Assembly (NCBI GenBank): GCA_025361465.1
Contig: JANYAG010000189.1
Coordinates: 1-20,424 of the forward strand
Origin: Gemmatimonadota bacterium
Lineage (GTDB): Bacteria > Gemmatimonadota > Gemmatimonadetes > Gemmatimonadales > GWC2-71-9
DNA: 20,424 bases
Direction: 5' to 3'
Part shown: piece after piece, positions 7,393 to 15,462 of the stretch
Layout of the letters: the number at the start of each line of letters is the position of its first letter
Numbering within the stretch: position 1 is the first letter of the stretch
Made by a program: the position numbers and the translations under genes
The notes under the pieces: model-generated
The model's database searches: none
Told to the model about the DNA's origin: nothing
Seen by the model: only the letters and a program-made list of their open reading frames with translations

Positions 7393-7971
7393 ATGATCGG
7401 ACGGAACCATTTCCTGTTGCTGGCCGGATGCGCAGTCTGCTTCCCGGTGGCGGCCTCTTCGCAAACTTCGCTCGGCCTCAAGGGCGGGCTGTCGTTCGCC
7501 ACGCTCTCGAACAAGTCGCCCGACTTCGCCACTCGCACAGGCTTCGCGGCCGGCATCGCGCTGGACATGCGCTCGGGCCTGATCGGGATCCAGCCGGAGA
7601 TTCTCTATGTCCAGAAGGGGGTCACCGCATCGGGCACTCCGTCAGGAACCTCCCCCAAGCTGGACTATGTTGAGGTGCCGGTCCTGCTCAAGGTGACTCT
7701 CGGGACGCCGGGGATCCAGCCGATGGTGTACGCCGGGCCGTCGGCCGGCTTCCGGCTCAGCTGCAAGGTGCTCGAAGTCACGTGTGCCAGCGGAACCGTC
7801 AAGTCGACGGATTGGAGTGCGGTGCTCGGGGGCGGGGTCCGGATCGGAGGCAACAAGGGGATCACTCTCGAAGGACGCTACAGTTGGGGACTCATTGACA
7901 TTCACGACGTGAGTGCCGGGGTGGACCAGAAGACACGGACCTTTCTCGCCTTGGTGGGCTTCTCGATCTGA
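7393..7971 (+). CDS. PorT-family outer-membrane beta-barrel protein
   Basis: A 192-residue protein starting at ATG 7393, five bases after GAGGAG. The N-terminal hydrophobic stretch to AASSQ (about residues 14-24) is a Sec signal peptide. The mature chain begins TSLGLKGGLSFATL, then has alternating strands such as GFAAGIALDMRSGLIGIQPEILYVQKG, LDYVEVPVLLKVTL, PMVYAGPSAGFRLS and GITLEGRYSWGL. These match the OMP_b-brl_2/PorT pattern of an eight-strand barrel, including the pairing of QPEILYVQKG with YVEVPVLLK. The chain ends in hydrophobic residues (LALVGFSI). The cysteines in CKVLEVTC could form an extracellular-loop disulphide. The cellular role is unknown; many such proteins are small surface barrels of no assigned function. 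It lies 57 bp after hemY and is followed by a hairpin. Confidence 0.85.
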   Translation: MIGRNHFLLLAGCAVCFPVAASSQTSLGLKGGLSFATLSNKSPDFATRTGFAAGIALDMRSGLIGIQPEILYVQKGVTASGTPSGTSPKLDYVEVPVLLKVTLGTPGIQPMVYAGPSAGFRLSCKVLEVTCASGTVKSTDWSAVLGGGVRIGGNKGITLEGRYSWGLIDIHDVSAGVDQKTRTFLALVGFSI

Positions 7972-7990
7972 CGACGCAGTCCGCTAAATC

Positions 7991-8025
7991 CGACGCTCCG
8001 CATGGGAATTCCATGTGGGGCGTCG
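7991..8025 (+). terminator. Long hairpin, probable transcription terminator
   Basis: Bases 7991-8005 pair with 8011-8025 over 15 positions with two G-U wobbles and a five-base loop (GAATT). The stem lies 20 bp after the barrel gene's stop and ahead of the M28 peptidase. Only a weak T-run follows (TGCATTT), so termination could be inefficient or factor-assisted. Confidence 0.6.
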
Positions 8026-8094
8026 TGCATTTCCGCAGGTGACAACGGTTCCAAGTGGGGCCATTCTTCATCGCTATCCCCGAGCGGCACCCTC

Positions 8095-8100
8095 TATAAT
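8095..8100 (+). promoter_or_regulatory. Perfect TATAAT, possible -10 box for the M28 peptidase
   Basis: TATAAT matches the sigma-70 -10 consensus exactly and stands out in GC-rich DNA between a terminator and a gene. Eighteen bases upstream TCGCTA (8071-8076) matches the -35 consensus at only three positions. A start about seven bases downstream would leave a leader of only a few bases and would cut into GGAG (8103-8106). It could therefore be coincidence. Confidence 0.3.
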
Positions 8101-8102
8101 GC

Positions 8103-8106
8103 GGAG
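8103..8106 (+). promoter_or_regulatory. Ribosome binding site that sets the M28 start
   Basis: GGAG lies seven bases before ATG 8114 and directly precedes a good signal peptide. This supports ATG 8114 over the in-frame ATG at 8099 and over the far-upstream ATG 8015, which lies inside the terminator hairpin. Confidence 0.65.
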
Positions 8107-8113
8107 CCCCAGC

Positions 8114-9859
8114 ATGTCCATTCGAGTACCCTCGCGTTGCATTGCCATCGCGGCCACGGCGGTGATGATCGCCACGCCGTTGACGGCGCAGGAGAAGGTC
8201 GACACCGCGACGATCGCCAGAATCCGCACCCTGGCGATGGACAGTTCGCAAGTCATGACAATCGCCAGCTGGATGACGGACGTCTATGGTCCGAACCTGA
8301 CGTGGTCGCCGAACGTCAAGAAGGCGGGCGAGTGGGTCATGGCGACGATGAAGTCGTATGGCCTGGCCAACGTGCATGCCGAACCCTGGTACGTGCCGAA
8401 CGCGCTCAGTTGGGCGAATGAACGCTTCTCCTTCATGGCGATCTCGCCCAATCCGTTCATCATCGAAGCCGTACCGCGCGCGTGGTCGGTCAGCAGCAAG
8501 CTGGCGTTCGTCGGGAAGGGCAAGGCACCGCTCCATCCGCCCGCCAAGGTGAGCGGCCCGGCGGTTCGCGTTCAGGTGGACTGTTTCGCCGAGTTGAAGG
8601 AGAAGTTCGCCGGGAAGCTCGCGAATGCGTTCATCCTGCCGACCGCGGCGGTTGATGTTCCTGTGACCGAGTTCAATGCCTACGCCGCGCGCCTCAGCGA
8701 TTCGGCGTTGTACAATCTCGCCTTCCCGGGTGGCGGGCGGGGTGGACGCGGTGGCGCCGGCGGTCGGGGCGGCACGCCGCTGACGCCGCCCGTGCTGTCG
8801 CCGATCTGCCAGCAGGCGGCCGCGGCGGCGCCGCCACCAGTGGCTCCACCGGCAGGTGCCGCTGGCGGACGCGGCGGCTTCGGGGGCGGGCGCTTCAACC
8901 TCGCCAGCGACACCACCGCGTTGCGCTGGATGCAGGCGCAGGGCGTCGGTGCGATTCTCATGGGTGGACGTGGCGGCAATTATGTCGGTGGCGCGATTGC
9001 CACGGACAACGGGGCGTCCCGCGTCAAGGGTGCGCCGCAGGTGCCCTACGTGCATGTCGCGACCGAGTCATACGGGCGGATCGCCCGAATGCTCGAGAAG
9101 AACGTGCCGGTGGTGCTCGAGCTCGACATGCAGAACACCTTCTATCCCGCCGACACGACCTCGTTCAACTACATCGGCGAAATTCCGGGCGCCGATCCGG
9201 CGCTCAAGGATGAAGTCGTCATCATCGGCGGGCACTTTGATTCGTGGCATTCGGGCACCGGCGCCACGGACAACGCGGCCGGGTCGGCGGTGATGATGGA
9301 AGCAATGCGGATCCTGAAGGCGCTCAACCTCCAACCGCGCCGGACCATTCGCATCGGGTTGTGGACCGGGGAAGAGCAGGGGCTCTATGGTTCGCGCGAG
9401 TACACCGCGCTGCACTACGGCACCCTCGCGGAGCCGAGGCCCGAGCACGAGAAGCTTGCGGCGTACTTCAACGTCGACAATGGCGGCGGGAAGATCCGCG
9501 GGATCTACCTCCAGGGGATGGAGGCCGAACGGCCGATCTTCGACGCCTGGATGACGCCGTTCAAGGCGATGGGGATGAAGACCATCACCATCAGCAACAC
9601 CGGTGGGACCGATCACCTGAACTTCGTTGGCGTCGGGTTGCCGGGCTTCCAGTTCATTCAGGATGGCCTCGACTACAGCGGCCGGACGCACCATGTCAAC
9701 CAGGACGTTTACGAGCGCCTCCAGCCGGATGACATGAAGTTCAACGCGATGGTGGCCGCGAGCTTCGCCTGGCAGGCGGCGCAGCGCGATGAGAAGCTGC
9801 CCCATCCGCTGCCTGTTCCGGCCGGTGCTGGTCGGGGCGGCCGCGGTGGCGGGATGTAG
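8114..9859 (+). CDS. Secreted M28-family zinc aminopeptidase with Gly/Arg-rich inserts
   Basis: A 581-residue exported peptidase. The start at ATG 8114 gives MSIRVPSRCIAIAATAVM and a signal cleavage near TPLTAQ. The M28 di-zinc site is visible in order: GGHFDSWHSGTGATDNAAG (first His and bridging Asp), WTGEEQGLYGSREY (catalytic and ligand Glu), FNVDNGGG (ligand Asp) and SGRTHHVNQD (last His). The N-terminal portion up to about residue 320 includes a PA-like lid domain interrupted by low-complexity segments (GGGRGGRGGAGGRGG and an AAAAAPPPVAPPAG stretch), and the protein ends GRGGRGGGM. Such inserts are common in secreted peptidases of Acidobacteriota and Gemmatimonadota. It probably trims amino acids from peptides in the periplasm or outside. 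It is monocistronic and converges on the TonB receptor. Confidence 0.92.
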   Translation: MSIRVPSRCIAIAATAVMIATPLTAQEKVDTATIARIRTLAMDSSQVMTIASWMTDVYGPNLTWSPNVKKAGEWVMATMKSYGLANVHAEPWYVPNALSWANERFSFMAISPNPFIIEAVPRAWSVSSKLAFVGKGKAPLHPPAKVSGPAVRVQVDCFAELKEKFAGKLANAFILPTAAVDVPVTEFNAYAARLSDSALYNLAFPGGGRGGRGGAGGRGGTPLTPPVLSPICQQAAAAAPPPVAPPAGAAGGRGGFGGGRFNLASDTTALRWMQAQGVGAILMGGRGGNYVGGAIATDNGASRVKGAPQVPYVHVATESYGRIARMLEKNVPVVLELDMQNTFYPADTTSFNYIGEIPGADPALKDEVVIIGGHFDSWHSGTGATDNAAGSAVMMEAMRILKALNLQPRRTIRIGLWTGEEQGLYGSREYTALHYGTLAEPRPEHEKLAAYFNVDNGGGKIRGIYLQGMEAERPIFDAWMTPFKAMGMKTITISNTGGTDHLNFVGVGLPGFQFIQDGLDYSGRTHHVNQDVYERLQPDDMKFNAMVAASFAWQAAQRDEKLPHPLPVPAGAGRGGRGGGM

Positions 9860-9898
9860 CCGAGCGGCTCCCGCACGGCAGGACTGACAGGTGCCAGC

Positions 9899-9930
9899 GC
9901 GGCGCCTCGGAGACGACTCCGGGGCGCCGC
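9899..9930 (+). terminator. GC-rich hairpin after the M28 gene
   Basis: Bases 9899-9912 pair with 9917-9930: a 14-bp stem with one G-U wobble (plus-strand reading) and the loop ACGA. It lies 40 bp past the M28 stop. No T-tract follows, so its strength as a terminator is uncertain. Confidence 0.5.
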
Positions 9931-10020
9931 GTGGTGTCCGGGCCTGAATGGTCTCCCGCGTGGGCCTGGTGGGCGTAACGGGGTCGCCTCCGGGGGCCTT
10001 CTATCCGCCTGGCAGGCGAA

Positions 10021-10051
10021 CGGGCCGCCCCGGAAGATCCGGAACGGCCCG
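10021..10051 (-). terminator. Hairpin after the TonB receptor gene
   Basis: CGGGCCG (10021-10027) pairs with CGGCCCG (10045-10051), with an inner CCGG/CCGG stem (10030-10033 with 10039-10042), a 2x2 internal loop and the apical loop AAGAT. It begins 26 bp past the receptor's stop on the minus strand. Only TTC follows the stem, so there is no strong U-tract. Confidence 0.5.
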
Positions 10052-10076
10052 CCCGACGTGCGATGCTGCGGTCTGG

Positions 10077-13000
10077 CTAGAAGAAGCGCCAGGTCCCGCC
10101 GAGCTGGAGACGGTACACGTCCGCCACCGTCGCGGTCTGCTGCATCAGGGTGGTGATCAGTGCCGTGGTGGTCGGCGTGGTGCCGGTGGTCTTCAGGGTG
10201 TAGGTGACCGCGCCATTGGCATCAGCGCCGCCGGAGACGAGCGGCTGGGTGGTGACGAACGTGCGCCCCAGGCCCCAGTGCTTGTTGATCAGGTTCCCGA
10301 CGTTGAGGACGTCGAGGCGGAATTCAAGCGCACTGTTCGTTCCGCGCACCTTGCCGAAGACTTCCTGCACGACACTCAGATCCGCCCGCTTGACCATTGG
10401 CAGGAAGACTCCGCCACGCTCGGCATAGCCGCCACGGTGCGTGCTGAGATAGGGATCCTGGGTGATGACGGCATCCCATGCTGCGGCTTGCTGGGCGGGG
10501 GTGAACGTCACCGTGTTTGAAGTGAGCGACTTGAAATTCATCTCCGCGACGTTCTTGGGGATGTAGATCAGGTCGTTGCTCGAGGCGCCATCGGCGTTCA
10601 GGTCGCCCGAGAAGGTATAGGAGGCGTTGCCAATGGTGTTGGCGTTGTAATACAGCGACACGGTCGTGGCGCCCATCTTGAAGTACTCGAGCCGCTTCGA
10701 CACGGCTACGAAGAACCGCTTCCCCGGGGAGTTGCTCGAGATACCGAGGGCCGGGTTGTTCGGATCACTCGCCGTGGCGTTGCTGGTCCACGACCCGCTC
10801 GCCACTGAGCCCGGATCGAACATGGAGTAGGCCTTGCCGTTGCTGTACCCGGTCTTGATATAGAGTCCGCCCTTGAAGGCCTTCTCCAGCGAGGCCGCGC
10901 CCATCCACGAGTGGCCAGCGCTCGAGTTGCCGATCACGTACGCTGCCGTGATGCTGCTGTTCAACTTGGGAGCGGTACTCGTCAGCGAGTAACGCGGGCG
11001 CGCATCGACGCCGGTGAAATTGCTGACTGGCCCCGGGAGATTGGCGTTGAAGTAGATCGGCGCGTTGACGTCCCGGTTGTAGACATACTCGATCGTTCCC
11101 GTGACACCCCACGGCAATTTCTGGTCGATCGCCAGGTCGGTCCGCCACAGCTGCGAGAACTTGAAGTCCGCCGAGGTGAAGTCCAGTTCGTAGCTGCTCG
11201 CTGGCGCACCAGTCACGGTGGTCGGCTTGTAGGTGTTCGGGCTCGGGTTGAAGGGATACGCCGTGGTATTGGTGGCGCGGACCAAGCCCGTGAGGATGCC
11301 GTTCTGGCCGACCTGGTTGGAGATCCAGACGTACGGGGGTGACCCGGTGAAGACACCGGTGCCACCGCGCACCTGGGTCTGGCGCGCCCCGTTCACATCC
11401 CAGTTGAAGCCGAGCCGGGGTGACCAGAGCGGCGTCCTATTCGGCAACTTCTGGGTCTGATACTGCACCGTGGCACCGGTGTTATCGCGGAACGACATCG
11501 CATTCGCGGTGGCGTTGGTCGCCGCGGTGTTGTCGAAGGAGTGCAGGTCGGCGCGCAGCCCGACGGTCACCTTCACGTTCCGGCCGATCCCGAAGTGGTC
11601 CTGGATATAGGCCCCACTGGACGTGACCTGCAGTGGCTGCAGTGGTTCCAGCTGACCGGGAATGTTGTTGTAGCGCACCTGGAATTCGGCCAGCGTCACC
11701 GGCGAGGTGGTCCGCGTCGGGTTGGCGAGGTAGCCGTTCAAGTCGGTGAAGAAGTCGGTGAGCGACTTGTAGATGTAGACGCTCTGCGATTCGGGATAGA
11801 AGACGTTGTCGGAGTGATACTTCTCGTACGTCGCCCCGATGTTGACCTCATGCTTCTTCAGGTAGATCGTGAAGTTGTCCTGGATCTGCAGGCTGTGGTA
11901 ACGGAGCTGGTTGCCCGGGGTGAACGGCTCGAACCCCAGTGACGTGTACGTCGCGCCGCCCTGCTGGATGTCGATCAGCGGGAAGGTGGCGGTGAGCGAA
12001 TCCCGGCTCTCGTCGCTCTTGAAGTACCCGACCGTGAACTCGTTCGCCTTGTTGACGCCGATCGTCGAAGTCAGGTTGAGTGCCAAGGAGCGGTTGTTTT
12101 CCTTGATCTTGTAATTCGAGTTCTGGAAGGACAACGCGTCGCCTCGCCCGTTCCGGTTTCCCAGCCCACCCGCCGAGTTCGAGTTGGATTCCAGCACATC
12201 CGTGCTCGAGTTGAGCATGCTGTAGCGCAGGCTCACCTTGTTGCGGTCGTTGATGTTCAGGTCGAGCTTGCCAAGGAGACGCTTGGACGGCACCAGGAAG
12301 TTGTAGCCCTGGTAGCCCCCGGTCTGGTAGTTGAACTTGCTCGCCATGAAGGCACTGATCGAGTCAAGGTCGCTCGCCAGCACGCGCGTGACGCTGCCGA
12401 TGACCGGCTGGCCACCGGTGTTGGCCACAAAGCTGGTGGCCGGCGCGCTGTTCTTGTCGGTTTCGTAGCTGCCGAAGAAGAAGAGCCGGTTCGGGATGAT
12501 CGGCCCACCGAGGGTCCCGCCAATCTGATGGAAGTTGAAGGTCCCCGGGTTGTACGCCAGGTCGCCGGCATGCGTCCCGACGAGGGACTGGTTACGGCCA
12601 CGGTAGGAAAACGACCCTGCGAACTTGTTGGTGCCGCTCTTGGTGACCGTATTGACCCCGGCGCCCACGAAGTTGCTCTGCCGCACGTCGAATGGCGCCA
12701 CGTTGAGCTGCACTTCCTGGATCGCGTCGAGCGAGATCGCCGACACGTTCGTCCGGGCACCTGGCGCCGAGCCAAGGCCGAACGAGTTGTTGAAGTAGGT
12801 GCCGTCCACCGTGATGTTGTTGATGCGGTTATCCTGGCCGACGAACGACACGCCGCTCGCCGCGGTCCCGCTCGTCGACGTCCCGCTCGCCAGCGGGGAG
12901 AGGCGGGTGAAATTGTCGAGACCGCGCCCGATCGTCGGCAGCGCGACGAAGACGTCGGCCGGCACGGTGGTCGCCGCCCCAGTCCGATCCGAGCTGAAGA

Positions 13001-13400
13001 CGGCGTCCTTCTCCCCCTTGACCACCATCTCGGCGACTGTCACCGCGGTGCGATTGGCCGTGATGGCAATGTCGGCCGCCACACCCAGCGAAAGGTAGAT
13101 CTCGTTGCGCGACTGCGGCGCGAAGCCGATCGCTGCGATCGACAGCTTGTAGGGTCCCCCAACGCGCATGCCGGGAATCGCCAACCGGCCATCCGCTCGC
13201 GTGATGCCGCGGTAGGTCGTCCCGGACGGGACGTGAACGGCCGTGACGCTCGCGCCAGCCACCGGCGCGTGCGACGCGTCGGTGATCGTCACATTCATCG
13301 AACTGCCTGCCACGCCCTGTCCCGAGGCCGGGGTTGGCCTGACCGAGAGCGCGAGTGCCAGGCAGCACGCGGCTCCCGCCAGACGCATGATTCGCTGCAT
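10077..13400 (-). CDS. Oar-like TonB-dependent outer-membrane receptor
   Basis: A 1107-residue outer-membrane transporter. ATG 13400 is preceded by AGGAG (13406-13410) at good spacing and opens a signal peptide MQRIMRLAGAACCLALALS ending near ASGQ. The mature protein starts with a carboxypeptidase-regulatory-like domain (VTITDASHAPVAGASVTAV, RADGRLAIPGMRVGGPY). The plug follows (RINNITVDGTYFNNSFG, ISLDAIQEVQLNVAPFDV, GAGVNTVTKSGTNKFAGS), then a long barrel of aromatic-rich strands ending YRLQLGGTWRFF with the terminal Phe needed for BamA recognition. This architecture is that of Oar/OmpA-like TonB receptors, which import large or scarce substrates or export surface proteins. The substrate cannot be read from the sequence. 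No SusD-like partner is adjacent. The gene appears intact. Confidence 0.93.
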   Translation of the reverse strand: MQRIMRLAGAACCLALALSVRPTPASGQGVAGSSMNVTITDASHAPVAGASVTAVHVPSGTTYRGITRADGRLAIPGMRVGGPYKLSIAAIGFAPQSRNEIYLSLGVAADIAITANRTAVTVAEMVVKGEKDAVFSSDRTGAATTVPADVFVALPTIGRGLDNFTRLSPLASGTSTSGTAASGVSFVGQDNRINNITVDGTYFNNSFGLGSAPGARTNVSAISLDAIQEVQLNVAPFDVRQSNFVGAGVNTVTKSGTNKFAGSFSYRGRNQSLVGTHAGDLAYNPGTFNFHQIGGTLGGPIIPNRLFFFGSYETDKNSAPATSFVANTGGQPVIGSVTRVLASDLDSISAFMASKFNYQTGGYQGYNFLVPSKRLLGKLDLNINDRNKVSLRYSMLNSSTDVLESNSNSAGGLGNRNGRGDALSFQNSNYKIKENNRSLALNLTSTIGVNKANEFTVGYFKSDESRDSLTATFPLIDIQQGGATYTSLGFEPFTPGNQLRYHSLQIQDNFTIYLKKHEVNIGATYEKYHSDNVFYPESQSVYIYKSLTDFFTDLNGYLANPTRTTSPVTLAEFQVRYNNIPGQLEPLQPLQVTSSGAYIQDHFGIGRNVKVTVGLRADLHSFDNTAATNATANAMSFRDNTGATVQYQTQKLPNRTPLWSPRLGFNWDVNGARQTQVRGGTGVFTGSPPYVWISNQVGQNGILTGLVRATNTTAYPFNPSPNTYKPTTVTGAPASSYELDFTSADFKFSQLWRTDLAIDQKLPWGVTGTIEYVYNRDVNAPIYFNANLPGPVSNFTGVDARPRYSLTSTAPKLNSSITAAYVIGNSSAGHSWMGAASLEKAFKGGLYIKTGYSNGKAYSMFDPGSVASGSWTSNATASDPNNPALGISSNSPGKRFFVAVSKRLEYFKMGATTVSLYYNANTIGNASYTFSGDLNADGASSNDLIYIPKNVAEMNFKSLTSNTVTFTPAQQAAAWDAVITQDPYLSTHRGGYAERGGVFLPMVKRADLSVVQEVFGKVRGTNSALEFRLDVLNVGNLINKHWGLGRTFVTTQPLVSGGADANGAVTYTLKTTGTTPTTTALITTLMQQTATVADVYRLQLGGTWRFF

Positions 13401-13706
13401 TGTGGCTCCTGTTGAATTTTGATGAGGTTGGTGGATGGTGCAGACCTGCCTCGGTGCTGCCCTAGTGCGCGATGGCTTGGTCGGCAACCAAAATACTACA
13501 TATGCGAGGACCTCACTAGGGTTTGCCAAGCGTGACCGGGTTGTGACGGGAATCCCGCTACAGAGATGCTCGGAGCGACACCCCGACTTCGCAGCGGCCG
13601 CCTCAGCGGGACACACAATGAGCGACCAACCTCACGCAAGACAATGCGCAGCGACGGTTTGCTGGGTGTGGGCCAAGGCGGTAAGTTATAGCCCTGTCGT
13701 AGTTTC
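13401..13706. promoter_or_regulatory. 306-bp region between the TonB receptor and tRNA-Ala: probable divergent promoters
   Basis: No protein-coding gene is supported here. It is less GC-rich than its neighbours around 13490-13530. On the minus strand TTGGCA (13529-13524) is -35-like, and TATGTA (13502-13497) is a possible -10 at a long 21-bp spacing. CACTAGGG (13514-13521) lies between them and its exact inverse CCCTAGTG lies at 13460-13467. On the plus strand TATAGC (13687-13692) sits about 15 bp before the tRNA and may be its -10, but no good -35 was found. Confidence 0.4.
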
Positions 13707-13779
13707 GGGGCGGTAGCTCAGTCGGGAGAGCACCTGCTTTGCAAGCAGGGGGTCAGGGGTTCGATTCCCCTCCGCTCCA
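13707..13779 (+). tRNA. tRNA-Ala (anticodon UGC)
   Basis: A 73-nt cloverleaf. The acceptor GGGGCGG (13707-13713) pairs with CCGCTCC (13772-13778) with one G-U, and the discriminator is A13779. The D-arm contains TAGCTCAGTCGGGAGAGCA. The anticodon stem-loop is CCTGC-TT-TGC-AA-GCAGG with anticodon TGC at 13740-13742. The T-arm is AGGGG-TTCGATT-CCCCT. CCA is not encoded; the next bases are TCG. Confidence 0.97.
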
Positions 13780-13865
13780 TCGAATTCCAACCCACCGCAG
13801 ATCGGGGGTGCGGCCATCCCGTCAGCGGGTTCGCCACTGCCTCCGCCCTGCGCTGCCGGAGCGAG

Positions 13866-14630
13866 ATGGCCGACTCTTCCACAACTCCCAAGCCGCTGGC
13901 TTCGCTCGTCATCCCGATCCACAACGGCGCCGAGTTTCTCCCGGCGACGCTTGGTGCCGTCGAGGCGTTCCTGGCGCAGCAAGGATCGCGGTTTGAGGTG
14001 ATCCTCGTCGATGACCACAGTTGTGAGGCCGCCGCGAGTCTCCTCCGCAACTTCGCACGGGCACACCCGGCCGTGCGATTGCTGGAGAACGTCAGGACGA
14101 GAGGAAAGGGCAACGCCGTGGCGACCGGCCTGCTGGCGGCGCATGGCACGTTCCGGTTGTTCACCGACGCTGACCTGGCGTATCCGATTGACGAGACGCT
14201 GAAGGTCCTGGCGGAGCTGGAGCGCGGCACGGAGGTGGTGACCGCCTGCCGTGTGCTCGAGGAGTCGGTGTACCTCATGAGTCCGGCGTTCTTCATCTAT
14301 CTCTTCACACGCCACTTGATGAGCCGGCTCTTCAATCTCATGGTGCGGCTCTTCGTCCTGCCCGGAGTGCTCGATACACAAGCCGGGCTCAAGGGCTTCA
14401 CCGCCGACGCGGTGGAGTGGATCTTTCCCCGGCTCACGATCGGCGGCTTCGGGTTCGACGTTGAATGCCTCTTCCTTGCCCGGAAGCACGGCTGCCAGAT
14501 TCGCGAGATCCCGGTGCATTTCCGCTACGATTCCGAGCCCAGCACCATGAACTTCCTCCGCGACGTCCTGCAGATGCTGCGTGATCTCGTGGCCATCCGC
14601 TGGAACGATTGGCGTGGCCGCTACGCCTGA
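13866..14630 (+). CDS. GT2 glycosyltransferase, dolichyl/polyprenyl-phosphate sugar synthase-like
   Basis: A 254-residue GT-A enzyme, predicted to transfer a sugar from a nucleotide donor to a polyprenyl phosphate at the inner membrane. ATG 13866 follows GGAG closely. The GT2 hallmarks are SLVIPIHN (13-20), ILVDDHS (46-52), RGKGNAV (79-85) and the metal-binding DAD in FTDADLAYP (101-103). The second half has DTQAGLKGF and GFGFDVECLFLARKHG, as in dolichyl-phosphate glucosyl- or mannosyltransferases, and hydrophobic helices near 138-170 for membrane association. It has no C-terminal GtrA-like membrane domain. It overlaps the deacetylase gene by 17 nt. With the nearby GT87 enzyme it could supply a polyprenyl-linked donor sugar. 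The exact sugar is unknown. Confidence 0.88.
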   Translation: MADSSTTPKPLASLVIPIHNGAEFLPATLGAVEAFLAQQGSRFEVILVDDHSCEAAASLLRNFARAHPAVRLLENVRTRGKGNAVATGLLAAHGTFRLFTDADLAYPIDETLKVLAELERGTEVVTACRVLEESVYLMSPAFFIYLFTRHLMSRLFNLMVRLFVLPGVLDTQAGLKGFTADAVEWIFPRLTIGGFGFDVECLFLARKHGCQIREIPVHFRYDSEPSTMNFLRDVLQMLRDLVAIRWNDWRGRYA

Positions 14631-15462
14631 CGCCCGCCACCTGGTCGTCAACGCCGACGACCTCGGGTTGACCGAAGGGGTAACCCGGGGGATTCTCGCG
14701 GCCCACGAGTCAGGCGTCGTCACCTCCGCATCGATGATGGTGAACACCCCCGGGTTCGCTGATGCCGTCCGGCGCGCGGCCGGTCATCCGACGCTGACCA
14801 TCGGGCTTCATCTCAACCTGACGGTCGGACCCCCCGCCGCAGCCCCGGCCGCCGTCGCCTCGCTTCTCGATGCCGCAACGGGAAGGTTCCTGCCGCTCAG
14901 CCACCTGCTTCGGCGCGTCTTCGCCGGCGGCGTCGATGCCGGCCACGTCGCCCGCGAATGCGCGGCACAGATCGCCCGCTTGCAGGCAGCGGGTGTGCTG
15001 GTGACCCACCTCGACAGCCACCGCCATGTCCATGCCTTGCCGGGACTGCTCCAGCCCATCGTGCACGCGGCGCGGCAGGCGGGCATCCGGATGGTGCGTC
15101 GGCCACTTGAATCGCCTCGGCTGCATCCGTGGCGTGTCGGCGCGACGCTGAAGAAGGTGGCGATGCACGCCGTGTGGCGCGACGAGGACTTCCCGGCGGT
15201 ACTGGCGGGAGCCGAATACTTCCGGGGCCTCGCCTGCCGAGCGGGCCGCCACTTCGAAGCCGACGTGCTCGAAACGCTGAACGAGTTGCCACCGGGAACG
15301 ACCGAATTGATGGTGCATCCCGGTCACGCCGACGAGGAACTATTGCGGTGGGACAGTTATGCCGGCGGACGGGAACTGGAACTCCGGGCGCTGCAATCGA
15401 AGGCAGTGCGGGAGCGGCTCGCACGAGGTGACCTGACCCTGATCAGCTTTTCGGCGCGGTAG
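14614..15462 (+). CDS. ChbG/HpnK (YdjC-fold) carbohydrate deacetylase
   Basis: A 282-residue enzyme from GTG 14614; an in-frame GTG at 14581 would add 11 residues buried in the preceding gene. YdjC-family motifs are clear: the catalytic/metal NADDLGLTEG near residues 13-22, SASMMVN, the first-sheet GLHLNLTVGP, the metal-ligand cluster THLDSHRHVHALPG, and ELMVHPGH near the C-terminus. The family removes N-acetyl groups from amino sugars: ChbG acts on chito-oligosaccharides, and HpnK is linked to hopanoid glycolipids. Overlap with a polyprenyl-phosphate-type glycosyltransferase suggests action on a lipid-linked N-acetylhexosamine. No squalene or hopene cyclase is visible, so the hopanoid link is untested. 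Its 3' end overlaps the convergent GT87 gene by 20 bp. Confidence 0.87.
   Translation: MAATPDARHLVVNADDLGLTEGVTRGILAAHESGVVTSASMMVNTPGFADAVRRAAGHPTLTIGLHLNLTVGPPAAAPAAVASLLDAATGRFLPLSHLLRRVFAGGVDAGHVARECAAQIARLQAAGVLVTHLDSHRHVHALPGLLQPIVHAARQAGIRMVRRPLESPRLHPWRVGATLKKVAMHAVWRDEDFPAVLAGAEYFRGLACRAGRHFEADVLETLNELPPGTTELMVHPGHADEELLRWDSYAGGRELELRALQSKAVRERLARGDLTLISFSAR

Noticed and set aside
8690..8900. GGCGGNCGNGG-rich tract considered as a tandem repeat or CRISPR-like array.
   Set aside because: It is in frame within the M28 coding region and encodes Gly/Arg/Pro runs. There is no fixed repeat-spacer periodicity.
7892..9055. A 387-codon minus-strand frame opposite the M28 peptidase.
   Set aside because: Arg/His/Gly-rich translation without motifs. 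The opposite strand encodes an intact signal peptide and part of a metallopeptidase.
13707..13865. The tRNA-Ala considered as an integration (att) site for a mobile element.
   Set aside because: No integrase is nearby, no direct repeat of the tRNA 3' end was seen downstream, and the flanking genes look like ordinary chromosomal genes.
13686..14747. A 353-codon minus-strand frame running through the tRNA and the GT2 gene.
   Set aside because: It reads through a complete tRNA gene and opposite a conserved glycosyltransferase, so it is not coding.
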